A stretch of 64,000 nt of DNA, taken from NCBI RefSeq assembly GCF_900141665.1, contig NZ_FQYI01000003.1, positions 33,501 to 97,500 on the forward strand, read 5' to 3'. Origin of the DNA: Cruoricaptor ignavus (GTDB taxonomy: Bacteria > Bacteroidota > Bacteroidia > Flavobacteriales > Weeksellaceae). Position 1 is the first letter of the stretch. The number at the start of each line of letters is the position of its first letter. A program made the position numbers and the translations under genes. The notes under the pieces were generated by a model, which was given only the letters and a program-made list of their open reading frames with translations, made no database searches and was not told the DNA's origin. Of the stretch, positions 37,609 through 47,443 are shown piece by piece.

Positions 37609-38199
37609 ATGAAAAAAGCGATTGTAATATTAACACTTGGAATATTCGGATGGTCTTCAGCGCAGGTAGCCTTTGGCAAGGATGAGATTTCTCACCCGTC
37701 TGCTGCGCTTGAGTTTGGAAACGGCGCCAAGGGACTCATTCTGCCGTATGCAAATTCTGTGTCTGCACTGGCTGATACAGAAACAGGCCAACAGGTGGTA
37801 CCCGGTACGCTGATTTACGATGCATCGGACAACATCATACGCTACTGCAAAGAGGGCGATTGTGCGGATAAAGCGCAGTGGTTGGACCTCAGCAAAAATG
37901 TTCAGAATGTAAAGTATCGGGATGTGGCTATTGCTGATACTACGGGAAAGGTAGATTTAAGCATTCAAAACGGAAAAACAGATAATAAATCTGCAAGGGT
38001 GGTAATTGGCTCCAATGAGGATGCGGAAGAAGCCTCCGGCATCCTGGTGCTTTCAGATACGGACAAAGTAATGATTCTACCAAAAATGGAAAGTCCGCAC
38101 CTGAACATCATCAATCCAGAGCCAGGCACCATCGCTTACGACACAAAGGCCAACCAAGTAGCGGTGTTTAACGGCACCGTCTGGAGCTTCTGGCGATAA
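37609..38199 (+). CDS. Small secreted partner protein
   Basis: A 196-residue protein with the signal peptide MKKAIVILTLGIFGWSSAQ. It carries two short modules of the type GTLIYDASDN and GTIAYDTKANQVAVFNGTVW (residues near 66 and 177). The second resembles the C-terminus of the preceding large protein. The shared module and 28-nt spacing suggest an operon whose products act together at the surface. Function unknown. A strong terminator follows. Confidence 0.75.
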   Translation: MKKAIVILTLGIFGWSSAQVAFGKDEISHPSAALEFGNGAKGLILPYANSVSALADTETGQQVVPGTLIYDASDNIIRYCKEGDCADKAQWLDLSKNVQNVKYRDVAIADTTGKVDLSIQNGKTDNKSARVVIGSNEDAEEASGILVLSDTDKVMILPKMESPHLNIINPEPGTIAYDTKANQVAVFNGTVWSFWR

Positions 38200-38224
38200 A
38201 ACTGCTATTGACTCGCATTCTTGA

Positions 38225-38256
38225 AACTCTGCTAAGGTTTTAGCAGAGTTTTTATT
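38225..38256 (+). terminator. Rho-independent terminator
   Basis: AACTCTGCTAA (38225-38235) pairs perfectly over 11 bp with TTAGCAGAGTT (38240-38250), followed by T residues. Confidence 0.9.
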
Positions 38257-38293
38257 ACCAATTCTGATCGCCAAACGCTTTTAACTTTTCCTT

Positions 38294-38301
38294 TATCTTT
38301 G
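38294..38301 (+). promoter_or_regulatory. -7 box of the nrnA-like gene, four bases before the ATG
   Basis: TATCTTTG, then CCCA, then ATG. The predicted transcript would begin at or beside the start codon. No TTG at the usual spacing. Confidence 0.5.
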
Positions 38302-38305
38302 CCCA

Positions 38306-39313
38306 ATGTTTACAGCTGCAGAAATTTTAGATATCAATCAGCTTTTGGTGCCGGAAAATAAAATCGTCATCATCACGCACTACAATCCGGATGGCGATGC
38401 CATAGGGAGTTCGCTCGGGCTGAAGCATTACCTGAAGGCTAAAGGCCTTTCGCCAGAAGTGGTGGTGCCGAACGATTTTCCAAAATTCCTGAAATGGATG
38501 CCGGAAGCGAAGAAAATCACCATCGCGGATTACAAGCGAAAAAAGGCGGCAGAACTAATTGCGGAGGCCGATGTACTTTTTATTCTGGATTTCAATGCGC
38601 CAATCCGTGCAGGCCAGCTAGTGGCACCTTGGATTGAAAAATCGCGCGCCAAAAAAATCCTTATCGATCATCATCAGCAGCCGGAGTGTTTCGACTTCGT
38701 ATATTCCGATGTCACGATTCCCGCCACATCTCAGATGGTTTACCACTTCATCGAAGCGATGGAAGAAGAGCGGCTGGTGAACCTGGATATCGCGCAGTGC
38801 CTGTACACTGGTATTATGACGGATACCGGCGGTTTCCGCTTCCGTTCTACGAGTGCTGCCACGCACAGAATCGTGGCCAACCTCATCGATAACGGTGCCG
38901 ATCCTGCGATGATTTCTGGCAATACCTGGGATACCAACACGGTTTCGCGGCTGCATTTGCTGTCGCTGATTTTGGGCAGAATTGAAATCGTGAACGATGG
39001 AAAGGTGGCAATTCTTTGGCTGAAAAGGGACGAGCTGGAGCGCTTCGGCTTCGAGAAGGGCGATACGGAAGGCTTTGTGAATTATGGGCTGAGCATTTCC
39101 GGTGTGCAGCTTTCGGCGTTTTTTATGGAGGATTTGTATGAGAATTTCATAAAGATTTCCTTCCGCTCAAAAGATTTGGTGGATGTGAACCAGCTGGCGC
39201 GAAAGCATTTCAATGGCGGCGGGCACATCAATGCTGCGGGCGGTAAATATTATAAGGACATCTACGAAACTATTGAAGATTTCAAGGAAATAATCCTCGA
39301 TGAAGAGTTTTAA
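38306..39313 (+). CDS. nrnA: DHH-family phosphoesterase, NrnA-like
   Basis: A 335-residue enzyme of the DHH/DHHA1 family that degrades short oligoribonucleotides and 3',5'-bisphosphoadenosine or cyclic dinucleotide products. Metal-binding residues are in ITHYNPDGDAIGSS (His25, Asp29, Asp31), ILDFN (Asp95) and IDHH (121-123). DHHA1 has NGGGHINAAGG near 300. Which substrate matters in vivo is not shown by sequence. The gene is monocistronic, flanked by terminators. Confidence 0.92.
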   Translation: MFTAAEILDINQLLVPENKIVIITHYNPDGDAIGSSLGLKHYLKAKGLSPEVVVPNDFPKFLKWMPEAKKITIADYKRKKAAELIAEADVLFILDFNAPIRAGQLVAPWIEKSRAKKILIDHHQQPECFDFVYSDVTIPATSQMVYHFIEAMEEERLVNLDIAQCLYTGIMTDTGGFRFRSTSAATHRIVANLIDNGADPAMISGNTWDTNTVSRLHLLSLILGRIEIVNDGKVAILWLKRDELERFGFEKGDTEGFVNYGLSISGVQLSAFFMEDLYENFIKISFRSKDLVDVNQLARKHFNGGGHINAAGGKYYKDIYETIEDFKEIILDEEF

Positions 39314-39332
39314 ACAATAGTTTAAAAATTTT

Positions 39333-39360
39333 AAGGAAAGCGAATCGGCTTTCCTTTTTT
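39333..39360 (+). terminator. Rho-independent terminator
   Basis: AAGGAAAGC pairs perfectly with GCTTTCCTT around GAATCG, followed by T residues. Confidence 0.9.
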
Positions 39361-39430
39361 ATTGTAAATCTGAATTTATAGCCTCAAATGCTGATTTCAT
39401 AGGCGGTTTTAAAAATTCTTTGAAAAATAT

Positions 39431-39462
39431 TTGGTAGATTCAAAAATTTGTTTTTAAATTTG
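39431..39462 (+). promoter_or_regulatory. Promoter of the T9SS substrate gene
   Basis: TTG at 39431-39433, 21 nt, TAAATTTG at 39455-39462, 26 nt before the ATG. Confidence 0.7.
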
Positions 39463-39488
39463 ATGCACAATCATTAAATCTTTATCAA

Positions 39489-41036
39489 ATGAAAAAACAA
39501 TTACTTGCTGCGCTTGTTGCATTGCCACTAATTGCACACGCACAATTTACGGAAGGTTTCGATGCTGGAACCAAGCTTCCTGCAGGCTGGTCTGTAATCA
39601 ACCAGGGTGATCCCAACGGTTTCGTTTTTGGCCCTGCAGCATCGGAATCCACTTACTCCCTGCCAAACGCTGCGTTCATTCAGTATCACGCTACAGCGCA
39701 CGATGACTATCTGGTGACTCCGAAATTTACGGTAACTGCCGGCGTGACGGACAGGCTGAGCTATTTCGTGAAAAACCAGGACCCTAAGTATGTGGAAGAC
39801 TACGCCGTGAAGCTTTCCACAACTGGCGCTACGGCTGCTGATTTTACGACCGTGCTAAAAGCTACCGAACCGGCACCAAGTGTTTGGACGAATGTGACCA
39901 TCGACCTGAGCGCCTTCGTAGGGCAGGAGGTGTACATCGCTTTCCACGCCACCTCTGCGGATAAATTCCGCCTGCTTTTTGATGATATTTCCGTTGGTAC
40001 GGCGCCTACACAGGCACCGGCTGCCGTTACGCTGAAAACACCTGCCAATGGCTCCACCTTAGCTACCTACAATAATGCAAGGCTCACCTGGCAAGTTGCC
40101 AATGCTCACCATAGCGATACTTATGAAGTATATTGCGATGATAAACCTAATCCTACCACTAAGATAAGCAACGGTAAGTTCTTCGCTAATGTTGATAAGC
40201 TGAAAGATAATACCACTTATTACTGGAAGGTTGTAGCGAAGAATGTTGTCGGCGAATCCGTTTCTGAAATCTACAATTTTACTACTGCTAAAAATCCGGC
40301 TTTACCATATTGCGGCCCAATCGTCTTTACGCAGTATGTGGACCCGATTTCTTCAGTTACCTTCGGAGGTATGACTAATACTTCATCAAGTTCCACAATA
40401 GGTCAGCCTTCCCACGAGTTTTTCCTGGATAAAATCGCAACCGTCTCTCAAGGATCAGAGCAGGAAATCGTATTCGCAGGGAACACCGCCGGCCCGTATA
40501 CTTCCCGCTTTATAGTGTTTATTGACTGGGATCAGGATGGTAAATTCAACAATACCACCGAAACTTATTTCGCAACATCGACAGACAAAGTCACGCTTGC
40601 GAATTCCACCGGTGAGGACGGCAAAACCGCCAAAGGCGTAATAAAAGTGCCTGCCGATGCCAAGCTTGGCGAGACAAGGATGAGAATTAAGAAAAACGAC
40701 GGCGCCGGACCATTTGCAAATCCTTGCTTCTCAGGAAATGGCAATAATGTAAATTTCGGTCAGGCAGAGGATTACACCGTGAAAGTAGTGAGCACACTTG
40801 GTCTTACAGAAGTTAAGGATGCGAAAACTGCCATTTATCCAAACCCTGTGAAGGATGTGATGAACATCGGCACTGCGGATAAGGTACTGGGTGTGAGCAT
40901 CTACTCTGCGGAAGGTAAGCTCGTGAAGACTACCGATGCTAAGTCCGTGAATGTAGCCGATTTGGCGAAAGGCGTTTACATCGTGAAGGTGAAGACCGAT
41001 AAGGGCGAAACTACTCACAAGGTGGTGAAGGACTAA
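39489..41036 (+). CDS. Secreted protein with choice-of-anchor J, GEVED and type A T9SS sorting domains
   Basis: A 515-residue protein. Residues 1-19 are a signal peptide (MKKQLLAALVALPLIAHAQ). Residues about 20-175 look like a choice-of-anchor J/cleaved-adhesin domain (FTEGFDAGTKLPAGW, YLVTPKF, VYIAFHATS). A fibronectin type III-like domain (about 180-270) and a GEVED domain (about 330-430, VFIDWDQDGKFNN, GQAEDYTVKV) follow. The C-terminal 75 residues are a type A sorting signal (IYPNPVKDVMNI, GVYIVKVKTDKG). It should pass through SprA, encoded at 52340. Its ligand or role is unknown. Confidence 0.9.
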   Translation: MKKQLLAALVALPLIAHAQFTEGFDAGTKLPAGWSVINQGDPNGFVFGPAASESTYSLPNAAFIQYHATAHDDYLVTPKFTVTAGVTDRLSYFVKNQDPKYVEDYAVKLSTTGATAADFTTVLKATEPAPSVWTNVTIDLSAFVGQEVYIAFHATSADKFRLLFDDISVGTAPTQAPAAVTLKTPANGSTLATYNNARLTWQVANAHHSDTYEVYCDDKPNPTTKISNGKFFANVDKLKDNTTYYWKVVAKNVVGESVSEIYNFTTAKNPALPYCGPIVFTQYVDPISSVTFGGMTNTSSSSTIGQPSHEFFLDKIATVSQGSEQEIVFAGNTAGPYTSRFIVFIDWDQDGKFNNTTETYFATSTDKVTLANSTGEDGKTAKGVIKVPADAKLGETRMRIKKNDGAGPFANPCFSGNGNNVNFGQAEDYTVKVVSTLGLTEVKDAKTAIYPNPVKDVMNIGTADKVLGVSIYSAEGKLVKTTDAKSVNVADLAKGVYIVKVKTDKGETTHKVVKD

Positions 41037-41058
41037 ACCCTCGGTAATCTGCAAAACG

Positions 41059-41092
41059 AAGGACTGCTGTTTTACGGCAGTCCTTTCTTTAT
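41059..41092. terminator. Bidirectional terminator
   Basis: AAGGACTGC pairs perfectly with GCAGTCCTT around about 9 nt, with T residues after it on the plus strand. It lies between two convergent genes. Confidence 0.8.
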
Positions 41093-41844
41093 TTCAGTTC
41101 GCGGCAGATGATTTCCGCGCAGATTTCCGGGCGTTCCCAGTGGCCGTTGTGCGCGCAATCGAGGAGGTACGCCTTGATGTTCGCCTTATCCGGCAGGCCT
41201 TTCAGCGTGGCAAGGGAGTCAATGGCGGGATCGTGCCTGCCCAGCATTACAAGGATTTTCCCCTGAAATTCCTGCAAAACACTCTGGCGGTCTGGGCGTT
41301 CCATAATGCCCTTTACCGCTGCCAGTGCGCCCAGGTTGTTCGTTTGCAACGCCATTTCCTTCGCAATTTCTACAAAGCCTTCCATCTCGTCCGCTTCGTG
41401 CGGGTGGAAGTTCATCGGCACACCCGCCGCCACATACCGCTCGTATTCTTGCTCTATGATGCGGAAACTCTTCCTGCGCGTCTCCTTTTTCTCATCACTA
41501 TCAGGTAGATAAGTTGAAAAGAACAAGGAGAATCCTGCCAAAACTTCCGGCCATTTTTCAGCGAAGGCTAAGGCGGTGTAGCCGCCCATACTGTGCCCCA
41601 GCAGGTAGAAATCCGTGAGGTTCAGCTCGTCCGTTACCTGCTTTACCTTGGTTGCCATCATTTCCACGGTAGAAATCTCTTCCGTCAGTTCCGATTTTCC
41701 GTGCCCAGGCAAATCTATTTTCACAAGCCTGAAATATCTTTCCAAGCGACTTTGCATCCCGTCCCAAATGTGGCTGTTCTCCATCAGGCCGTGCAGCAGC
41801 ACCAAGGTCTTATCCGCATTGCCAGAAATTTCATAGTGGAGCAT
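41089..41844 (-). CDS. Alpha/beta hydrolase
   Basis: A 251-residue cytoplasmic hydrolase. It has the oxyanion HG in LLHGLMENS (residues 16-24), IDLPGHGKS (43-51), nucleophile Ser85 in LLGHSMGGYT, the acid Asp in GRHDPAID near 208 and a C-terminal His in CAHNGHWERP near 237. The substrate is unknown; esterase or MhpC-type hydrolases are the close relatives. The DNA upstream holds an inverted repeat. Confidence 0.88.
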   Translation of the reverse strand: MLHYEISGNADKTLVLLHGLMENSHIWDGMQSRLERYFRLVKIDLPGHGKSELTEEISTVEMMATKVKQVTDELNLTDFYLLGHSMGGYTALAFAEKWPEVLAGFSLFFSTYLPDSDEKKETRRKSFRIIEQEYERYVAAGVPMNFHPHEADEMEGFVEIAKEMALQTNNLGALAAVKGIMERPDRQSVLQEFQGKILVMLGRHDPAIDSLATLKGLPDKANIKAYLLDCAHNGHWERPEICAEIICRELK

Positions 41845-41883
41845 AAGTATAAGTTTAAAAGTTTAAGGATAATATTTAAGGCC

Positions 41884-41956
41884 CTTCGACAAGTTCAGTG
41901 TGACAACGCGTTTCCCCAGGTAATTTATGCCATCTGTCACGCTGAGCCGGTCGAAG
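41884..41956. repeat. REP-like inverted repeat
   Basis: CTTCGACAAGTTCAGTGTGA (from 41884) and the reverse complement of 41935-41956 match at 18 of 22 positions. The intervening 29 nt could form a loop. Sequences of this CTTCGACAAGCTCAG type are common intergenic repeats in flavobacterial genomes. Confidence 0.65.
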
Positions 41957-42010
41957 CGTAAGGAGTTTTAATTAATTAATACTATCAATCCAAATAAAAT
42001 CCCCCGCCAT

Positions 42011-44110
42011 CTATCTCACTGTGCCCTTCTCTTTCCACCATCTCACCCCACACTCCAGGAATTTTTTGAAGTCCTCCTTCGGCATATAGCCGGAGACTGG
42101 CGAGTTGATCACACGGCCGTCCGGCGTTACCAGCACATAGTGCGGCTGGGAGTTGTTGTTGAAATTCACCTGCTGGAACATACTCCAGCGGTCGCCCACG
42201 CTGCGTATTTTCTTCATCTGGCCGCCGCCCAGGTCTATGCTCGTCTGCTGCTCCTGTGGCAGTTCCTCGCGGTCGTCCACATATAGGGATGCCAGTACCA
42301 CCTCGTTCTGCAGTATCGGCAGTATGTCCGGTTCGCTCCATACGAATTCCTCCATCTTGCGGCAGTTCTCGCAGCCATAGCCAGTAAAGTCTATCAGCAC
42401 GGGCTTCTGCTCCTTTTGCGCCAGCGCTACGGCGTCGAAATAGTCGTGCTGTGGGTGCATCCCCAGTATGCCGTCCTCCTCATTGTGGAACCAGCTCACA
42501 TTCACGGGTGGCAGGATGCCGGAAAGCATCTGTAGCCTTGGCCGCTCACTTGGGAACAGGCCCTGTATCAGGTATATGGTAAAGCCGATGCTCAGCACGC
42601 CGAGTCCCTTCCTTGCCGGTGAGATTTTAGCGTTCTTATCATCGTGCGGAAAGCGGATGATGCCGAAGAGATACAGCACCAGCCCGATGGTGATGAGTAT
42701 CCACAGCAGGATGAAGAGCTCGCGCGAAAGCAGGAAGGTTTTGCTCACCAGGTCTGCCTTGGAAAGGAACTTCAGGGCAAGTGCCAGCTCCACGAAGCCC
42801 AGCACCACCTTTACCGTGTTCATCCAGCCGCCAGACTTCGGCAGGCTTGCCAGGGCGTTCGGGAAGAGCGCGAGCAAGCCGAACACCAATGCCCACGAAA
42901 GACCGAAGCCCGCCAGCGCAAAGGTAAGCAGCATAGGCACATCCGACGAGCCCGTAACCGCGCTGCCCAGCAGGGAACCGAGGATAGGCCCCGTGCACGA
43001 GAACGAGACGATGACCAGCGTAAGTGCCATAAAGAATATGCCGATGATGCCGCCGGCTTCCTCCGCCTTGCTGGATTTATTGGCGATGCTGCTCGGCAGG
43101 GCAATGTCGTAATACCCGAAGAAACTGCCCGCGAAGAACAGGAATATCAGGAAAAACGCGATGTTCAGCCATACCGATGTTGAGATTTGGTTGAAGATAT
43201 TACCCGCAATACCGTCGATAATGTGGAAAGGCACGCTGAGCAGCACGAAGATCAGCAGGATGAAGAAGCCGTAAAGAAGCGCGTCCCTCCTGCCTTTCGC
43301 CTTATTCTTCGCCCCCTTTGTAAAATAGGAAACCGTGAGCGGAACCATAGGGAACACGCACGGCGTAAGCAGCGCAATGAAGCCGCCCAGGAAGCCAAGC
43401 AACAGATAGCTAATGAAGTTTTCGGAAAACTCCCGCTTCGGCGTGCCGCAATCTGTAAGCGGATTCTGGAAATCCAGCGTGGAAATGCGTAAATCCTTAG
43501 AGTTCAAAGTTGAAACAGGGTTTAAAGTTGAGGCAGGATCAGAGGCCGGGTTTATATTTATGGCTTGGCTATCAACATTATTTGGTAAAGCAATCGGTGT
43601 TTTTAAACTTGCTTCCTGCTCCGCCTTAGCAAAGTCCTCTACCTTGTTTCCGCCACTAAGCTTCGACTGAAATTCGAGCGTGTTCGGCGCAAGGCATATG
43701 CGGTCGTTACAGGTTTGGTAGGTGATTTCCGCAATGGCGGTGGCAGGTTTCGCTGGTTCCTTCAGCTTAAATTTCCGCTTGAATTGCGCCGTGTTGGAAT
43801 AGTATACGATTTGCGCACCGAAGGCTTCCGAGAATTCGTCGTATTTCTTCCCGACTTCCACGGTATTGCCTACGGGCAGTATGTTCTCGCCGCCCAGCTT
43901 CATCTCGGTAGGTATGCCCGAATCTGGCGGCAGGTCTTTGGAGTAGATGTGCCAGCCAGGCTCCAGCGTTGCGGTAAGCACGGCTTCGTACTCGCCGTTT
44001 TGTAGGGCATTTACGGCATATTTAAACTTTACAGGGTCCTTAATCTGCGCTTGATTTAAAGCGAAAAGAAGAATTGTAAACCAAAAAGAAAAAAAGGATT
44101 TAAGTTGCAT
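42011..44110 (-). CDS. dsbD: Thiol:disulfide interchange protein DsbD
   Basis: A 699-residue inner-membrane reductant carrier. After a signal peptide, the N-terminal periplasmic domain has a Cys pair in TYQTCNDRICLAPN. About eight membrane helices follow, with the central Cys residues in LTPCVFPMVPLTV and FSCTGPILGSLLG. The C-terminal thioredoxin domain has FTGYGCENCRKME. Electrons would pass from cytoplasmic thioredoxin to envelope proteins. A proline- and serine-rich insert with repeated NPVSTLN-like residues (about 165-215) joins the first domain to the membrane part. It is divergent from copA. Confidence 0.93.
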   Translation of the reverse strand: MQLKSFFSFWFTILLFALNQAQIKDPVKFKYAVNALQNGEYEAVLTATLEPGWHIYSKDLPPDSGIPTEMKLGGENILPVGNTVEVGKKYDEFSEAFGAQIVYYSNTAQFKRKFKLKEPAKPATAIAEITYQTCNDRICLAPNTLEFQSKLSGGNKVEDFAKAEQEASLKTPIALPNNVDSQAININPASDPASTLNPVSTLNSKDLRISTLDFQNPLTDCGTPKREFSENFISYLLLGFLGGFIALLTPCVFPMVPLTVSYFTKGAKNKAKGRRDALLYGFFILLIFVLLSVPFHIIDGIAGNIFNQISTSVWLNIAFFLIFLFFAGSFFGYYDIALPSSIANKSSKAEEAGGIIGIFFMALTLVIVSFSCTGPILGSLLGSAVTGSSDVPMLLTFALAGFGLSWALVFGLLALFPNALASLPKSGGWMNTVKVVLGFVELALALKFLSKADLVSKTFLLSRELFILLWILITIGLVLYLFGIIRFPHDDKNAKISPARKGLGVLSIGFTIYLIQGLFPSERPRLQMLSGILPPVNVSWFHNEEDGILGMHPQHDYFDAVALAQKEQKPVLIDFTGYGCENCRKMEEFVWSEPDILPILQNEVVLASLYVDDREELPQEQQTSIDLGGGQMKKIRSVGDRWSMFQQVNFNNNSQPHYVLVTPDGRVINSPVSGYMPKEDFKKFLECGVRWWKEKGTVR

Positions 44111-44192
44111 TTATTCAGAAATCATAAAATTTGGGCGAAGTTACAGTTTTAAATTAAAAAACCCCGGAAAAGCCCATTAGATGATTTTTGGT

Positions 44193-44200
44193 TAATTTTG
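44193..44200 (+). promoter_or_regulatory. -7 box of the copA operon
   Basis: TAATTTTG, 7 nt before the copA ATG. The -33 region is weak. Confidence 0.4.
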
Positions 44201-44207
44201 TGTTGCA

Positions 44208-46610
44208 ATGGCAAAATTCAGCATCAATATCCCCTACCGGGGGGAAATAAACCAATCAGCAGCTCAAGACCTGCGGGAGAAGTTAATTAGCCTGAAGGGC
44301 GTGGAGGATCCGTCTTTTGATGAAGATTCTCACCAGCTGCAGCTAACGGTAAAGGACAGCGAGGCAATTGCTGCGGCGGTTGTAGCCCTGAGGGGAGCTG
44401 GTGTGCAAATACCCTCCCAGCGTGCAAGCTTCCCCGTTCTTGGGATGACTTGCGCGGCCTGCGCCTCCAGCACGGAAAATGTGGCGAAGTATACCGAGGG
44501 CGTCCTAGATGCCTCCGTGAATTTCGCCACAGGAAACCTGAAGGTAGAGTACCTGCCCAGCCTCACCGGCCCGGAAGAAATCCGCCGTAGCGTGCAGGAA
44601 GCCGGCTACGACCTGCTGATTGAGGATAAAGCCAAGGAGCAGGAAAAGCTCAGGGAAATTCAGGAAGAAAATTTCAGTAAGCAGAAAACCAAAACCCTTC
44701 TTGCCGCCGCGCTTTCGCTGCCGGTGGCGGTGCTTGGGATGTTCTTTATGGACTGGAGGTATACGCCGGTTGTTTCGGCAATACTCTCTGCGCCGGTGGT
44801 TTTTTGGCTGGGGCGCAGTTTCTTTGTCAACGCCTTTAGGCAGGCGCGCCACGGCAGCGCGAATATGGATACCCTGGTGGCACTGAGTACCGGTATCGCT
44901 TATTTCTTCAGCCTTTTCAACCTGCTTTTCCCACAGGTTTGGGAGTCGCGGGGTATGGAGGCTCATGTGTATTTTGAGGCAGCGGCAGTCATCGTTACCT
45001 TTGTCCTGCTCGGTAAATTAATGGAGGAGAAGGCGAAGGGAAACACCTCCGCGGCGATAAAAAAACTCATCGGCCTGCAGCCTAAAACTGTGACAATCAT
45101 CACTGCAGACGGGCAGGAGATCATAAAACCCATTGAAGAAATCTCAGTAGGAGAGGCAGTCTTAATTCGCCCCGGAGAGAAAATTCCTGTGGATGGTGTG
45201 GTGCAGTCTGGAGAATCTTTCGTGGACGAGAGCGCGCTTACTGGCGAGCCTCTTCCCGTACGAAAATTGCAGGATTCCGAGGTGTTTGCCGGCACATTAA
45301 ACCAAAAAGGAAGCTTTGTTTTTAAGGCAATAAAGGTGGGCAGCGATACCGTTCTGGCACAAATCATAGACACCGTGCAGGAGGCGCAGGGCAGCAAGGC
45401 GCCGATCCAGAAACTTACCGACAAAATTGCTTCGGTTTTCGTGCCGTCGGTGCTGGGGATTGCTGCTTTAACCTTTTTTATATGGATGATATTTGGCGGA
45501 GACGATGGATTTGCGGGTGGGATACTTGCGGCTGTCACGGTGCTCGTCATAGCCTGCCCCTGCGCGCTTGGTCTTGCCACGCCTACCGCGGTGATGGTTG
45601 GCATCGGGAAGGCGGCAGAAAACGGCATCCTGATAAAAGATGCGGAAAGCCTGCAGATGATCGGGAAAATAGACACCGTGGTTCTGGACAAGACGGGAAC
45701 CATCACCGAGGGGCATCCCCAGGTTACGGACATCCGGTGGGCGAAGTATGCGGACGAGGTGAGCCGCCAGGTGCTCTTCACGCTGGAAAAGCATTCCGAG
45801 CACCCGCTTGCGGAAGCCATTGTAGCGCATTTTCCAGGGTTCCGCAGCCTTCCCCTCGCAAGTTTTGAAAGTCATACAGGCGAGGGCATTTCGGGGGAGT
45901 ATAACGGGAAAAAATACCTTGCAGGGAACCAAAAGCTGATGAATAGAAATAATGTTCAGGCGGGGGAATTTCAATCTTACGACGCTCTTGCCAGCAGGGG
46001 GACCACGCAAATTTATTTCGCAGATGATTCTCAAGTTCTCGCAGTCGTCAACATCGAGGATAAAATAAAGGAAGGCTCGGCAGCCGCAGTCGCCGAAATT
46101 CAGGAGGCGGGCATCGATGTATGGATGCTCACCGGGGACTCCGGCAATGCTGCAAAAAAAATCGCCGCGCAGGCGGGCATCAAAAATTTTAGGGCAGAAC
46201 TTTTACCCAACGACAAAGCCGATTTTATAAAAGAACTGCAGCTGAAGGGAAAAAGAGTGGCGATGGCGGGCGACGGGATCAACGACAGCACCGCAATGGC
46301 CGTGGCGGATGTGAGCATCGCTATGGGGAAGGGATCCGATATCGCCAAGGATGTAGCGAAGATGACCATCATCTCCTCCGACCTGCGGAAGCTGCCGCTG
46401 GCGGTAAGGCTTTCGGGACAAACGACGCAGACCATAAGGCAGAACCTGTTTTGGGCGTTTATTTACAATATCATCGGCATACCTGTGGCTGCAGGGGCGC
46501 TGTATCCTGTCAACGGATTTTTGCTGAATCCTATGCTGGCTGGCGCTGCGATGGCTTTCAGCAGCGTGAGCGTGGTGCTGAACAGCCTGCGCCTGAGGTA
46601 CCGGAAGTGA
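44208..46610 (+). CDS. copA: Copper-translocating P-type ATPase
   Basis: An 800-residue P1B-type ATPase that exports Cu+. The first 70 residues look like a heavy-metal domain that has lost its CxxC. The second metal domain has [10 protein letters not shown] (Cys82, Cys85). Membrane helices follow, with the transport motif IACPCALG (Cys450, Cys452), the phosphorylated Asp494 in DKTGTITEG, a nucleotide-binding domain with [10 protein letters not shown], and [11 protein letters not shown]. The chaperone gene follows after 39 nt. Confidence 0.96.
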   Translation: MAKFSINIPYRGEINQSAAQDLREKLISLKGVEDPSFDEDSHQLQLTVKDSEAIAAAVVALRGAGVQIPSQRASFPVLGMTCAACASSTENVAKYTEGVLDASVNFATGNLKVEYLPSLTGPEEIRRSVQEAGYDLLIEDKAKEQEKLREIQEENFSKQKTKTLLAAALSLPVAVLGMFFMDWRYTPVVSAILSAPVVFWLGRSFFVNAFRQARHGSANMDTLVALSTGIAYFFSLFNLLFPQVWESRGMEAHVYFEAAAVIVTFVLLGKLMEEKAKGNTSAAIKKLIGLQPKTVTIITADGQEIIKPIEEISVGEAVLIRPGEKIPVDGVVQSGESFVDESALTGEPLPVRKLQDSEVFAGTLNQKGSFVFKAIKVGSDTVLAQIIDTVQEAQGSKAPIQKLTDKIASVFVPSVLGIAALTFFIWMIFGGDDGFAGGILAAVTVLVIACPCALGLATPTAVMVGIGKAAENGILIKDAESLQMIGKIDTVVLDKTGTITEGHPQVTDIRWAKYADEVSRQVLFTLEKHSEHPLAEAIVAHFPGFRSLPLASFESHTGEGISGEYNGKKYLAGNQKLMNRNNVQAGEFQSYDALASRGTTQIYFADDSQVLAVVNIEDKIKEGSAAAVAEIQEAGIDVWMLTGDSGNAAKKIAAQAGIKNFRAELLPNDKADFIKELQLKGKRVAMAGDGINDSTAMAVADVSIAMGKGSDIAKDVAKMTIISSDLRKLPLAVRLSGQTTQTIRQNLFWAFIYNIIGIPVAAGALYPVNGFLLNPMLAGAAMAFSSVSVVLNSLRLRYRK

Positions 46611-46649
46611 AATTTTTCCATACATTTGATTAACTAAAATTCTTTAAAA

Positions 46650-46865
46650 ATGAAAGAACTGAAATTTAAAACCAACCTGAACTGCGGCAACTGCGTAGCG
46701 AAAGTGCAGCCCGCTTTCGATGCCGAGGAGGGCATCCTCGAGTGGAATGTGGATACTGAAAATCCTGATAAAATTTTAACCGTTAACGCCAACGAGGAAT
46801 TGGAGGAGGAAGACATCATAGTAATGGTGCGGAAAAAAGGTTTCCAGGCAGAGGTGTTGAAATAA
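46650..46865 (+). CDS. Copper chaperone-like heavy-metal-associated protein
   Basis: A 71-residue HMA-domain protein with the metal-binding CGNC at residues 12-15 in TNLNCGNCVAKVQ. It would carry copper to CopA. The next gene starts at the base right after its TAA stop. Confidence 0.88.
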   Translation: MKELKFKTNLNCGNCVAKVQPAFDAEEGILEWNVDTENPDKILTVNANEELEEEDIIVMVRKKGFQAEVLK

Positions 46866-47339
46866 ATGAGAATTGCATTCCTGGTTATCTTTTTTTTTCC
46901 GCTCAGCATCTTTTCACAGATTAAGGCAAAAATAGTAGGGGTGAAGGACGGCGATACCGTAGTGGCCTTGCTGGAAGGCAACCAGCAGATGACCCTGCGC
47001 CTCGCTGATGTGGACTGCCCAGAAAAAGGCCAGGCATACGGCACCCAGGCGAGGAAATTCACCTCCGACCAGGTTTTTGGTAAAAATGTAGTATTTTACA
47101 TAGAAACCACGGACCGCTACGGTAGAGCGGTGGCGCGGATCTACGACGGAAGCAGATACCTTAGCGAAGAGATCATCCGCGCGGGGTACGGCTGGTGGTA
47201 CGAGCGGTATTCCAAGAATATATATTTGAAAACGGTGGAGGCGGAAGCGCGCCGCGCTAAGCGTGGATTATGGGCAGATCCGCACGCTGTGCCACCCTGG
47301 GACTACCGTAGGATGCAGCGAGGCAAAAAAGCAGCATAA
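46866..47339 (+). CDS. Secreted thermonuclease-family nuclease
   Basis: A 157-residue staphylococcal-nuclease-fold protein with a signal peptide (MRIAFLVIFFFPLSIFSQ). Catalytic Arg and Glu are in LRLADVDCPEKGQ, and the second Arg is in DRYGRAVARIY. The Ca-binding Asp is in VKDGDTVVAL. It would cut nucleic acids outside the cytoplasm. It directly follows the copper chaperone, so it is probably co-transcribed, though no functional link is evident. Confidence 0.92.
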   Translation: MRIAFLVIFFFPLSIFSQIKAKIVGVKDGDTVVALLEGNQQMTLRLADVDCPEKGQAYGTQARKFTSDQVFGKNVVFYIETTDRYGRAVARIYDGSRYLSEEIIRAGYGWWYERYSKNIYLKTVEAEARRAKRGLWADPHAVPPWDYRRMQRGKKAA

Positions 47340-47443
47340 TTTTTTTGGAATGTCTTGCATAAGTCGGGTGGAAGTTATAAATTCGCATTATTCTTAAGAG
47401 CTGCTAAGTTCGGAGAAGAATTTTTTTCATCATTTGTGTTTTT

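Noticed and set aside
42011-44110. dsbD read as a two-gene fusion or truncated gene
   Set aside because: All three domains and their cysteine pairs are in one frame in the normal order, so it is an ordinary full-length DsbD.
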